A stretch of 64,000 bases of DNA. Origin: Zeugodacus cucurbitae (lineage: Eukaryota; Arthropoda; Insecta; Diptera; Tephritidae). Below the pieces are notes generated by a model. The model was given only the letters and a program-made list of their open reading frames with translations, did not search any database and had not been told where the DNA came from. This document shows, piece by piece, positions 34,916-45,107 of this stretch (within the stretch, counting starts at the first letter, position 1; each line of letters opens with the position of its first letter). A program made the translations under genes and the position numbers. Location: NCBI RefSeq assembly GCF_028554725.1, contig NC_071667.1, positions 37,793,501 through 37,857,500 of the forward strand, given 5' to 3'.

Positions 34916-35089
34916 CGATAAAAAAATTGTTCTACTATTCAATACTATGTACATATGTATATAGTGTAGTACGATAATATAGGAAAATCAAATAAAAAAA
35001 AATTAAAAATAAACAAACACCTAAAACACCTAAATGGCATGATATTTTCAATAAATATGAAATATGTATAATTAATGATTCTCATTTGG

Positions 35090-35405
35090 GATTTTGGTAG
35101 AACTAACCGAAAATAGCGGGTATGGTTTCTGGGCTTTTGTGGGTCGCAGTACTGAAAATGCAGGTGGAGTTTTCGTTCGCAATTTTGGGTATTTCATCTG
35201 GAATTGTACCAAGATCATTGACCGAATTGTACAAGAGGTATATGGGGCATTCTCTGGAAAAAAGCCAAATTGTAAATGATAAACGTAATGTGCAAGAAAG
35301 GGATGATTCGCTCTTAAGAATCGCATAAAAACTTTCATTGAAACTGCCAGTACCGCTCTCTGGCCTTTCACAGAAGAATTCGCCTGTACCTGTCTTGCCG
35401 GGGAA
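35090..35405 (+). repeat. Spacer repeat, copy 2
   Basis: Direct-oriented homologue of 32545-32955, following the 3' end of TRMT61A-like copy II. Its position shows that the TRMT61A gene plus spacer was once tandemly duplicated. Confidence 0.6.
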
Positions 35406-35710
35406 GATTAAACATTTTTTCTTTTCAAGAACAAAAAATTTCCATTGTACAGCAAATAGCCATTTTGTGAAAAAATTTAACGTGTAAAGAGGTAAGCGTC
35501 GTTTTGATAATTCTTATTGTAAAAATTTGCTAATTTTACTTTTATTTATAGAATAAATACAACGGAAAGTGATTGTAAAGGTAAGTAAACCGATTTGCTG
35601 TTTGTATTTAAATTAATTTATAAAATTCAAATTATACTTAGTCCACCTTATCTGGAAGGGATGAAAAAGTGTTGACCCAGCACATCTAAGCGGACACAAG
35701 GATTCCTGCA

Positions 35711-35995
35711 ATGTTATACGAACCTTTCGAAATTCGTGTAATTTGTCGGAGATGGCACTACAATATCAATGAGACCACATTCCAGGTATGCTTCGAAGTT
35801 AAACTCGACTTGTTTGGTGATTGCGTGCACCGTTTCTTCCTCAGATTCGCTAATGAATACAATGCTGCTTTTCATGCCTCAACGTCGGGATACCTAAAAC
35901 ATTGCTAATACCTGTTCGATCCTTCGAACGTACATATAAAAGCCGGACACAGTAATCGAACGATTATAGAATTGTTACGCCGCTTGTTTAAGTAA
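35711..35995 (+). pseudogene. Unrecognised coding fragment with internal stop
   Basis: ATG at 35711 opens MLYEPFEIRVICRRWHYNIN, continues to KHC at 35906, meets TAA and then remains coding-like in the same frame (FDPSNVHIKAGHSNRTIIEL) to 35995. The composition looks like real protein, but I do not know the family. A GT at 35788 and an AG-rich context could alternatively mark splice sites. The flanking 35406-35710 and 35996-36409 hold nothing I can name. Confidence 0.35.
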
Positions 35996-36419
35996 CTTGA
36001 TGGTTAGATGATTATTAACGCAACTTCCATCAGCAGGAGCAGAATTGATGCAAAATATCAAATGCAGGTTAGTAGCATAGGACATTGATTATGGATATTG
36101 TTTGACATACACTTATTTTAAATCTAAAATTGTTTCTAATTACATATGCATATATTTATATATACTTACTACTTCTTTTTATCCTTTCTTATTTCCACGC
36201 CAAATGCTAATATACATAAGCATGTAAGAATATTTGTAATGTTTAATTAAATTGTATAGTTACTTTAGAAAAATATTAAAATTGAATTTGTAGTCATTGA
36301 AAATGTTATAAAAAATATTAAAAAAATGAATTGCTTTTAATTGTTAGGGCCGTGTAACGGCGAAAATATGAAGTGAGTAGATGTAAGTGCCTATTAATAA
36401 TTTGTTACTGATATTATTT

Positions 36420-38379
36420 AAGATACGCACCCGCCTCTGTGTAGAAAAGCGTACACGTCAACAAACACAAGGAAGGTTCGACATCGAGAAGCTGCAATCA
36501 CAACCGACAGCCGAACGATTTTCTACTCGACTTGCACTCCTGCTCTCTGAGAGCACTCATCAGCATCTCGATATAAGGGAGCTGTGGGACGGCATATCAA
36601 ACTCCTTACGTACAGCTGCAACCGAAACCATTGGTTTTCGGAAAAGTCAAAAAAACAGCTGGTATGATGAGGATTGTCGTCTCGCAGCGGAGAGAAAACA
36701 GACTGCCTACCTCGCAATGTTGCGATCGACCGCAACACGAGCGGGATGGGAAAGATACCGAGAGCTGAAGAGGGAAGCGAGACGCCTTTGCAGAAAAAGA
36801 AAGAAAGAGGCAGAAATGCGTGAGTATGAAGAGCTTGACAAGCTGGCCGACAGGGGTAATGCTCGAAAATTTTACGAAAATATCCGGCGACTAACTGAAG
36901 GTTTCAAGACCGGAGCGCACTCCTGTAGGACCCCCAGAGGTGATCTAGTTATTGATGACCAGAGTATACTGAGTTTGTGGAGGGAACACTTCTCCAGCCT
37001 GCTGAATGGCAGTGAAAGTACAACACCAGGAGATGGCGAACCCGATTCCCCAATCGACGACGATGGAGCAGATGTTCCATTGCCCGACCGTGAAGAAATT
37101 CGAATACCAATTACCCGCTTGAAGAACAATAAAGCGGCGGGTGCCGATGGATTACCGGCCGAGCTATTCAAATACGGCGGCGAAGAGCTGATAAGGTGCT
37201 TGCATCAGCTTCTTTGCAGAATATGGTCGGAAAAAAGCATGCCTGACGATTGGAATCTCAGTGTACTCTGCCCAATACACAAAGCTGCTTTACTTTAAAG
37301 CTGCTTTCGACAGCACGAAAAGGAGCTGCCTTTATGCCGCGATGTCTGAATTTGGTATCCCCGCAAAACTAATACGGCTGTGTAAGCTGACGTTGAGCAA
37401 CACCAAAAGCTCCGTCAGGATCGGGAAGGACCTCTCCGAGCCGTTCGATACCAGACGAGGTTTCAGACAAGGTGACTCACTCTCGTGTGATTTCTTTAAC
37501 CTGATGCTGGAGAAAATAATACGAGCTGCAGAGCTAAACAGAGAAGGTACAATCTTCTATAAGAGTGTACAGCTACTGGCGTACGCCGATGATATCGATA
37601 TCATTGGAAACAACACCCGCGCCGTTAGTTCTGCTTTCTCCAGACTGGATAAGAAAGCGAAACGTATGGGTCTGGTGGTGAACGAGGACAAGACGAAATA
37701 TCTCCTGTCGTCAAACAAACAGTCAGCGCATTCGCGTCTTGGCTCCCACGTCACTGTTGACAGTCATAACTTTGAAGTTGTAGATAATTTCGTCTACCTG
37801 GGAACCAGCATTAACAGCAATAACAATGTCAGCCTGGAAATCCAACGCAGAATCACTCTTGCCAACAGGTGCTACTATGGACTAAGTAGGCAATTGAAAA
37901 GTAAAGTCCTCTCTCGACGAACAAAAACCAAACTCTACAAGTCTCTCATCATTCCCGTCCTACTTTACGGTGCAGAAGCGTGGACGATGTCAACATCCGA
38001 TGAGACGGCACTAGGAGTTTTCGAGAGAAAGGTTTTGCGGAAGATTTATGGTCCCTTAAGAATTGGCAACGGCGAATACCGCAGACGATGGAACGATGAG
38101 CTGTATGTGTTATTCGACGACATAGACATAGTCCAGCGAATAAAAAAACAGCGGCTACTCTGGCTAGGACATGTTGTTCGAATGGATGAAGGTGCTCCAG
38201 CTCTGAAAGTATTCGATGCAGTACCCGCTGGTGGAAGCAGAGGAAGAGGGAGACCTCCACTCCGATGGAAGGACCAGGTGGAGAGGGACCTGGCTTCGCT
38301 TGGAATAACCAATTGGCACCAAACTGCCAGAAGGAGAGATGCGTGGCGCGCTGTTTTGGACTCGGCTATAACCGCGTAA
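36420..38379 (+). pseudogene. RTE ORF, reverse transcriptase with internal deletion (copy A)
   Basis: The basic linker (KREARRLCRKRKKEAEMREY) leads to the RT start NNKAAGADGLPAELFKYGG. At about 37283 the reading jumps from VLCPIHK to KAAFDSTKRS: roughly 300 bp with the early RT motifs are lost, between two copies of aaagctgcttt. The second frame (to 38379) holds FRQGDSLSCDFFNLMLE, the catalytic AYADDIDIIG and the C-terminal LWLGHVVRMD and GRPPLRWKDQV, typical of insect RTE proteins. Dead because of the deletion. Confidence 0.8.
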
Positions 38380-38411
38380 GCGGTGTCTACGCCAGTCAAG
38401 AAGAAGAAGAA
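36420..38411 (+). mobile_element. RTE-clade retrotransposon copy A, 5'-truncated
   Basis: Bounded by GATATTATTT at 36410-36419 and 38412-38421, a 10-bp target duplication. The 3' end is a run of GAA units, the simple tail used by this family. The 5' part (endonuclease) is absent. Confidence 0.85.
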
Positions 38412-38504
38412 GATATTATTTTATATTTATAGTAAATTTTCTTTTTACAGAGCGATACTATGTTTGACGTGCTGCAGAGCATTTTAAAAGAATATAATTG
38501 AAAA

Positions 38505-39000
38505 TGGTTCTTGGAAAGCAAAGCGAGCTACAAAGCACATCTGGTGCGTACATGCAAAACCAAAAAGAGAAGCAGAACAATGATTATGTCACTGAAGGCA
38601 GATGGGTGAGTTGATAATTTCAAACCTTACATATGTATATTCTATAACATAAAATCAATTGTTAGAATATACTCTTATATAAAGCTTACTTTTATCTTTT
38701 TATTACTCTTTTCAGATAGAAGAAAAACTTAAGCTTGTGCTGGATACCACCTTTGACAGTACTTTTAATAGTAACACCACAATAGCGACTCCAGGCAGAG
38801 GACTCATACATAGAATGAGATTAGATTGCATTAATATAAACCAACATAGCAATAATAACAACGTAATGGATGCTTATGGTGATAACTATAAACAGAATTC
38901 GGAACAACAAAGAGGAGATAAAGAATTATACCCATATAAGAAGGAAGCTATATTTGGTATGGGCGCGGGAATCCTACCAGCAGTTCTTCAACTCATATAA
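38505..39000 (+). CDS. Possible two-exon host gene fragment, family unknown
   Basis: A frame starting MVLGKQSELQSTSGAYMQN (38505) runs to EGRW at 38608, followed by gtgagt. A pyrimidine-rich tract and ttttcag end at 38716; the next frame starts IEEKLKLVLDTTFDSTFNSN and ends at 39000. The two join in phase. The second exon is polar and Asn/Gln-rich. I do not recognise it. It could equally be a decayed gene; the neighbouring fragment at 39811-39930 (MEDKLEIVYAFNQHVITTQ) has similar composition. Confidence 0.35.
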
Positions 39001-39130
39001 AGGCAATCGCTCATCAATCGTACAAAACAAATTCGAACTAGGAGTCCCCGTATGATGGAAAAAGCACATGTAGTCCTTTGTGTCAGAAAGTAACAAAAAT
39101 CGTGCACCAGAAGTACACACAAATATATTA

Positions 39131-39648
39131 GGTCTACAACTTTGCTTCCGCCGTTTTGTAATAGATGTCTCTAGGGTCAAGTACTAGTCGATTAAATCGA
39201 TTTTTTTATATAGATATAAAGTGGCTCTTTATTCGGTCAATTCCAAATAAGAACTGTGTTACAGTTACATGAAAAGCTTACATTCTAGATCTTACAAGCG
39301 AATGGAGGATGGAGTAGGAGAGAAAATAAGTGTAGAGTTAAGGATTCAAGGTGTAGAGTGTGGTGAATATCTCGATACGTAACAATATCGATCTTGGATA
39401 TTTGTGTCTACATTAATCCAACAAAATATTTGTAGAGATCTGTTTGCATCTCAAACTTATTCTCAACTGAAAATGTCAGTTTTTGAGCCGAATTCTCGAA
39501 ATTTGGGGAAAATTTTGCTTTTCTTTTTTAATTCCAAGAAAAGTGTGGCTGAGGATCGTCGAATGCTTTCGGATACGTACGGTGAGGCTGTCCTAAGTGA
39601 AAAAAGTCTTAAATTTACAAAAACACGGAGGAAGCAAAGTTGTAGACC
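39131..39648 (+). mobile_element. mariner-family element, internally deleted
   Basis: Terminal inverted repeats ggtctacaactttgcttcc (39131) and its complement (ending 39648) bound 518 bp. Near the right end, 39473-39610 encodes SVFEPNSRNLGKILLFFFN and KKSVAEDRRMLSDTYGEAVL, the N-terminal DNA-binding region of a mariner transposase. The catalytic region is gone. The stretch 39190-39410 inside it is unrelated to mariner and holds an AATAAAG on the minus strand; it may be a further insertion. Confidence 0.7.
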
Positions 39649-39810
39649 ATGAAGTAACAAAAGTCATGCACCTAGAAATACAACACAAAATATGCTACAA
39701 CAGCAGGTATGATTAAAATGAATTTAATTGCAAAACTAAAACAAAACAATAATTTTGATATTATTATTTAACAGAGTTGGTATTAACACTTCCCATGCTT
39801 ATAATAAATA

Positions 39811-39927
39811 ATGGAGGATAAGCTCGAAATAGTGTATGCCTTCAACCAGCATGTAATCACTACTCAGACAACAACACCGGCAGTAGCAGCAATAATTACT
39901 AGCAATAACAACGCAACCGGAAAATAA
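39811..39927 (+). other. Short Thr/Asn-rich reading frame, unrecognised
   Basis: ATG at 39811 gives 38 codons (MEDKLEIVYAFNQHV, TTTPAVAAIITSNNNATGK). Possibly an exon of the same gene as 38505-39000. Low support. Confidence 0.25.
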
Positions 39928-40336
39928 CAAGGTTTGTTCTACGAATATAGATATTATTTCTAACCAACTATACATATTTTTCAAGCATCGGATGATGTAC
40001 AACAAGTTACATCGGACTTTGGAGTAGCAGTTTCACTACTTGTTTTCGACGTGCTAACACAGTGTCTCCTTTTATGCCCTTGGATCTACACAATGGACAT
40101 TTAACAATTAACATAGCTCAAAAAACAATATTGAGGCGTCGAAGTTGCTTCTGATTTGACTCTGCAGGAATTATTAAGCTGAACATACAATTTATCATTT
40201 TCATTATTATGATTGTTCATTTATATGATTGTTAATTTATAAACGTTCGCAATAGCGCTAAATTTATTAATTTAAATGTAAAATATTAATGAATTAGCAT
40301 CCATATACAAATGAATGCACGAATATTTGTAACAAT
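39909..40336 (+). repeat. Left arm of a 428-bp inverted repeat
   Basis: Matches 60161-60590 in reverse orientation with moderate divergence. Shared words include ggatctacacaatggacatt and gcatcggatgatgtacaac. It directly abuts the 3' end of the R1-group element. Confidence 0.8.
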
Positions 40337-40619
40337 CGTCATAGTTTTTATTTTTTTTTTTTGTTTTCGGAGAGGGAATCTTTCATAGATACCGTAAAGA
40401 GTAGACAGCATGCACGATTCATACTGCGCGCTAAGGTACACCTCTTTCGGGACCACGCCTACAAAGTATTGTCTTACTATGCTAGATTTGCGTAGCAGTA
40501 CACCTACGTACTAAACCGTTAACTCCGACTGCAGTTCACTGGACCCACGCGACTGCCGCTAAGCATTTCTTCGCAGGACCAGACTCAGCCAAAATTGGCT
40601 CTTCATCAGGGATTTTTTA

Positions 40620-41990
40620 ATCTACCCTTCGCTAGCTCTTCTTTTTTTGCTACTACGTTGCATTTTGTTTCTTCTTAGTTCCTGTAGGGCAATTGCGGAC
40701 CATATTTTTACTTTATTCCACACGATTTTACATTGTATCATGTGGTCCACAATATTTTCTGGAGTTACGCGTTCTTTTATAAGAGTTTCTATTTCTGTTC
40801 TCTCTTCTTCGAACTTTGGGCAAGTAAAGAAAATAAGCTGAACACTTTCTCTCCCGTCACCGCAGAAGGAACAATCGGTTCCGTCATCGTGACCGTATTT
40901 GAAGAGGTATTCCTTGAAACAACCGTGTCCGGTCAGAAATTGCGTCAGGTAAAAATTCGTCTCACCGTGTTTTCTTTCCACCCAAGCTTTCACGTTTCCG
41001 ATTAATTTGTACGTCCATCTCCCTTTTTCCGTCATGTCCCAGCGGCTCTGCTACTTATATATACTTTTCAGCCTTTCTTCGTTACGCTCTTCTGTTGTTC
41101 CAATGTCTCTGGATTTGTAGTAAACTCTTTTAATTTCCATTGCCATTATATCGGGCGGTATGATGCCCGCTATGACTCCGGATGCTAAGGTGCGATACCC
41201 TGATCACCCTGTTTGCACTTAGTCTAGTCACTGATCTTGCTTTCTTAGCATATTTATTCTGCATTGCTGGTCCCCAAATGGGCACCGCATACATAAGCAC
41301 AGACTGACTTACTTTAGCCAGGAGTGCTCGCTTGTTCTGGCTTGGTCCGCCGATATTAGCCATCATTCTCAATATGGCCGCTGTTACTCGTGCCGTTTTT
41401 TCGCATGCTTTCGCAACACTCCGTCATAAAGTACGTTCGTAGAGCACCCTGTGCTCTTTGGGTCCCTCGTCAGTGTCATAGAGTAAAATTCTGTTCGACA
41501 AGTATTTAGAGACAACTTGTAGCAAATAGCATGGCGTTCTTTTGTGTTCGAGAGCGATCATTATATGTGGCCAGTAAGCAGAGTTAAACGCGTTTTTTAC
41601 GTCAAACGTTACTACCGCACAGTATTCTTATGTATCCAGCATGCAGAGAGCTCGGTACGAACTTGGTTCTCCAGCCGGTTTATTTGTCTTCTGCAGAAGA
41701 ACTAATCGCATTCTCTTCCATATATTCTTCTTGCAAATAGAGGGTAAAGAGCTCTGAAAAGATGCTCACTTTGTGTTTAATAGCAATTTTAAGTGATTTA
41801 TTTCCATCTAGACCTGGGGTTTTGGTATTTCAAAACCTTTCTGCAGCTTGCGTCACTTCCTCATCAGTGACAACTGGGGTATTTAAGACCGCAGCTGTGT
41901 ATGCTAGTAGAGGTCGTTCGTTCGTTTGAGTCGGGGAAAATGGTCTCCACAATATTTTCAATAACGCGGTACAAGTAGGTATGTATGTGA
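40620..41990 (-). pseudogene. R1-group ORF2: reverse transcriptase and C-terminal part
   Basis: YRVIENIVETIFPDSN and VTDEEVTQAAERF mark the entry to RT near 41960-41840. The central RT is frame-broken (41840-41400) and I could not see an intact catalytic box. MMANIGGPSQNKRALLAKV and LMYAVPIWGPAM (41372-41260) are typical R1-group thumb motifs. The C-terminal zinc-like domain TGHGCFKEYLFKYGHD with C-x2-C (CSFC) and later CP is intact at 40950-40830. The frame ends at 40622. Confidence 0.7.
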
Positions 41991-41998
41991 TTGGCGTT

Positions 41999-44900
41999 GC
42001 AACCGTTTAGCCGGTTATAGCCGAATCGACGATAGTGCGCCACCTCTCTCTCTCCTTCGCAGTTCGGCGCCAGTTGGAGATCCCAAGTGTAACCAGGTCG
42101 CTCTCCACCTGGTCCCTCCAACGGAGTGGAGGCCTTCCCCTTCCTCGGCTTCCTCCGGCGGGTACTGCATCGAAAACTTTCAGGGCTGGAGTGTTTTCGT
42201 CCATTCGGACAACATGACCTAGCCAGCGTAGCCGCTGTCTTTTTATTCGCTGAACTATGTCAATGTCGTCGTATAACTCGTACAGCTCATCGTTCCATCG
42301 TCTGCTTTATTCGCCGTTGCCAATGTTCTGAGGACCATAAATCTTGCGCAAAATTTTCCTCTCGAAAACTCCTAGTGTCGTCTCATCTGATGTTGACATC
42401 GTCCAAGCTTCTGCACCATAAAGCAGGACGGGAATGATAAGCGACTTGTAGAGCTTGATTTTGGTTCGTCGAGAGAGGACTTTATTGTTCAATTGCCTAC
42501 TCAGTCCAAAGTAGCACCTGTTGGCAAGAGTGAGTGATTCTGCGCTGGATTTCGAGGCTGACATTGTTGGTGTTGTTGATACTGGTTCCCAGGTATACGA
42601 AATTATCTGCGACCTCGAAGTTATGACTGTCAACAGTGACGTGGGAGCCAAGACGCGAATGCACCGACTGTTTGCTTGATGACAGGAAATATTTCGTCTT
42701 GTCCTCATTCACCTCCAGACCCATTCGCTTCGCCTCCTTATCCATGCGGGAAAAAGCAGAACAAACGGCGCGGTTGTTGCTTCTGATGATATCAATATCA
42801 TCGGCGTACGCCAGGAGCTGTACACTCTTGTAGAAGATTGTACCTTCTCGGTTTAGCTCTGCAGCTGTTATAATTTTTTCCAGCATCAGGTTAAAGAAGT
42901 CGCACAATAGTGAGTCACCTTGTCTGAAACCTCGTTTGGTATCGAACGGCTCGGAGAAGTCCTTCCCAATCATGACGGAGCTTTTGGTGTTGCTCAACGT
43001 CAACTTACACAGCCGTATTAGTTTTGCAGGGATACCAAATTCAGACATCGCGGCATAAAGGCAGCTCCTTTTCGTGCTGTCGAAAGCAGCTTTAAAATCG
43101 ACAAAAAGGTGGTGTGTGTCGATCCTCTTTTCACGGGTCTTCTCCAACATTTGGCGCATGGTGAATATCTGGTCAGTTGTCGATTTTCCAGGTCTAAAGC
43201 CACACTGATAAGGTCCAATCAGTTTGTTGACGGTGGGCTTTAGTCTTTCACACAGTGCGCTCGATAGAACCTTGTATGCGATATTTAGGAGGCTGATCCC
43301 ACGGTAATTGGCGCAGATTGTGGGATCTCCCTTTTTATGGATTGGGCAGAGCACACTGAGATTCCAATCGTCAGGCATGCTTTCTTCCGACCATATTCTG
43401 CAAAGAAGCTGATGCATGCACCTTATCAGTTCTTCGCCGCCGTATTTGAATAGTTCTGCCGGTAATCTATCGGCCCCCGCTGCTTTGTTGTTCCTCAAGC
43501 GGGTAATTGCTATTCGAATTTCTCTATGGTCGGGTAATGGAACATCTGTTCCATCGTCATCGATTGGGTGATCGGGTTCACCATCTCCTGGTGTTGTACT
43601 CTCACTGCCATTCAGCAGGTCGGAGAAGTGTTCTCTCCATAATCCCAGTATGCCCTGGACATCGGTTACCAGATTACCACCTTGGTCTCTACATGAGGAT
43701 GCTCCGGTCTTGAAACCTTCGTTAAGTCGCTTCATTTTTTCATAAAATTTTCGAGCATTCCATCTGTCTGCCAGCTTCTCAAGCTCTTCGTACTCACGCA
43801 TTTCGGCCTCTTTCTTTTTTTGTCTGCAGATGCGTCTCCCTCTTCAGCTCTCGGTATCTATCCCATCCCGCACGTGTTGTGGTCGTTTGCAACGTTGCGA
43901 GGTAGGCAGTCTGTTTTCTCTCCGCTGCGAGACGGCACTCCTCATCGTACCAACTTGTTTTTTGTCGTTGCCGAAAACCAATTGTTTCGGCTGCAGCGGT
44001 ACGCAGTGAGATTGAGATGCCGTTCCACAGTTCCCTTATACCGAGATGCTGATGAGTGCTCTCAGATAGCAGGAGTGCAAGTCGAGTAGAGTATTTCGTG
44101 GCTGTCTGTTGCGATTGCAGCTTTTCGACGTCGAACCTTCCTTGTGTTTGTTGACGGGCATTCTTTGCTGCACAGAGGCGGGTGCGTATCTTTGCTTCGA
44201 CCAGATAATGGTCCGAGTCTATATTTGGTCCTCGGAGCGTACGCACGTCTAAAACACAGGAGACATGTCTTCCGTCTATCACAACGTGATCGATTTGGTT
44301 CCGCGTGTTTCGATCAGGAGACAGCCAAGTAGCTTGATGTATTTTCTTATGCTAAAATCTGGTACTACAGACGACCATATTTCGGGCCCCGGCGAAGTCG
44401 ATCAGCCTCAGGCCGTTTGGCGATGTTTCGTCATGGAGGCTGAATTTTCCGACTGTTGTTCCAAACACACCTTCTTTACCCACCCTAGCGTTGAAATCGC
44501 CAAGCACGATTTTGACATCGTGGCGGGGGCAGCGCTCATAGGTGCGTTCTAGGCGCTCATAGAAAGCATCTTTGGTCACATCGTCCTTCTCTTCCGTTGG
44601 GGCGTGGGCGCAAATCAGCGATATGTTGAAGAACCTCGCTTTGATGCGGATTGTGGCTAGACGTTCATCCACCGGGGTGAATGCCAGGACTCTGCGACGG
44701 AGTCTCTCCCACCACAAATCCAACACCAAATTTGCGCTCCTTTATATGGCCGCTATAGTAGATGTCACAAGGACCCACCTTCTTCCGTCCTTGTCCCGTC
44801 CATCGCACTTCTTGGATGGCGGTGATGTCAGCCTTGAGTCGTATGAGGACATCAACCAGCTGGGCAGAGGCACCTTCCCAATTAAGGGTCCGGACATTCC

Positions 44901-45107
44901 AGGTGCATGCCCTTATATCATTATCCTTAAAACGTTTGCAGGGGTCGTCATCAAAAGGGGGGTGTCTCATCCGAGGCTTTCGTAGATTTTTCATTGGTAT
45001 TTCGTTTTTATGTGGTGGGTCCCAAGCCCTACGCACAACCGCATAAGCGGGCTTCGCCTTTTCATTTTAGCTCGCCTTCAAACGGATGTCTGTTGGCTAC
45101 CCAGAGG
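41999..45107 (-). mobile_element. RTE copy B
   Basis: Lies in the R1-group RT region. The 3' end (near 41999) lacks the GAA tail and differs from the other copies (cggttgcaacgcc). The 5' end stops at gatcctctgggtagcc and directly meets the GAA tail of copy C at 45108. Confidence 0.75.
42007..45036 (-). pseudogene. RTE ORF of copy B, frameshifted
   Basis: Endonuclease: 45036-44665 (ACTWNVRTLNWEG, TAIQEVRWTG) and 44729-44352 (KIVLGDFNARVGKEG). Linker: 44282-43794. RT: 43801-42497, 434 codons, including GADRLPAELFKYGG, HHLFVDFKAAFDSTKRSC, GFRQGDSLLCDFF and YADDIDIIRS. The end is at 42708-42007 in two further frames. This copy keeps the early RT motifs missing from copy A, and is more diverged from copies C-F in its 3' two thirds. 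Confidence 0.75.

Noticed and set aside
38046..38399. 117-codon minus-strand frame opposite RTE copy A
   Set aside because: Shadow of the RTE C-terminal domain.
39190..39410. Possible solo LTR inside the mariner relic (TGTTACGTATCG start and AATAAAG on the minus strand)
   Set aside because: I could not define the second end or a consistent target duplication.
44762..45046. Plus-strand frames opposite the RTE endonuclease (also 51179, 54458, 58257)
   Set aside because: Antisense shadows; the minus-strand endonuclease motifs explain the coding signal.
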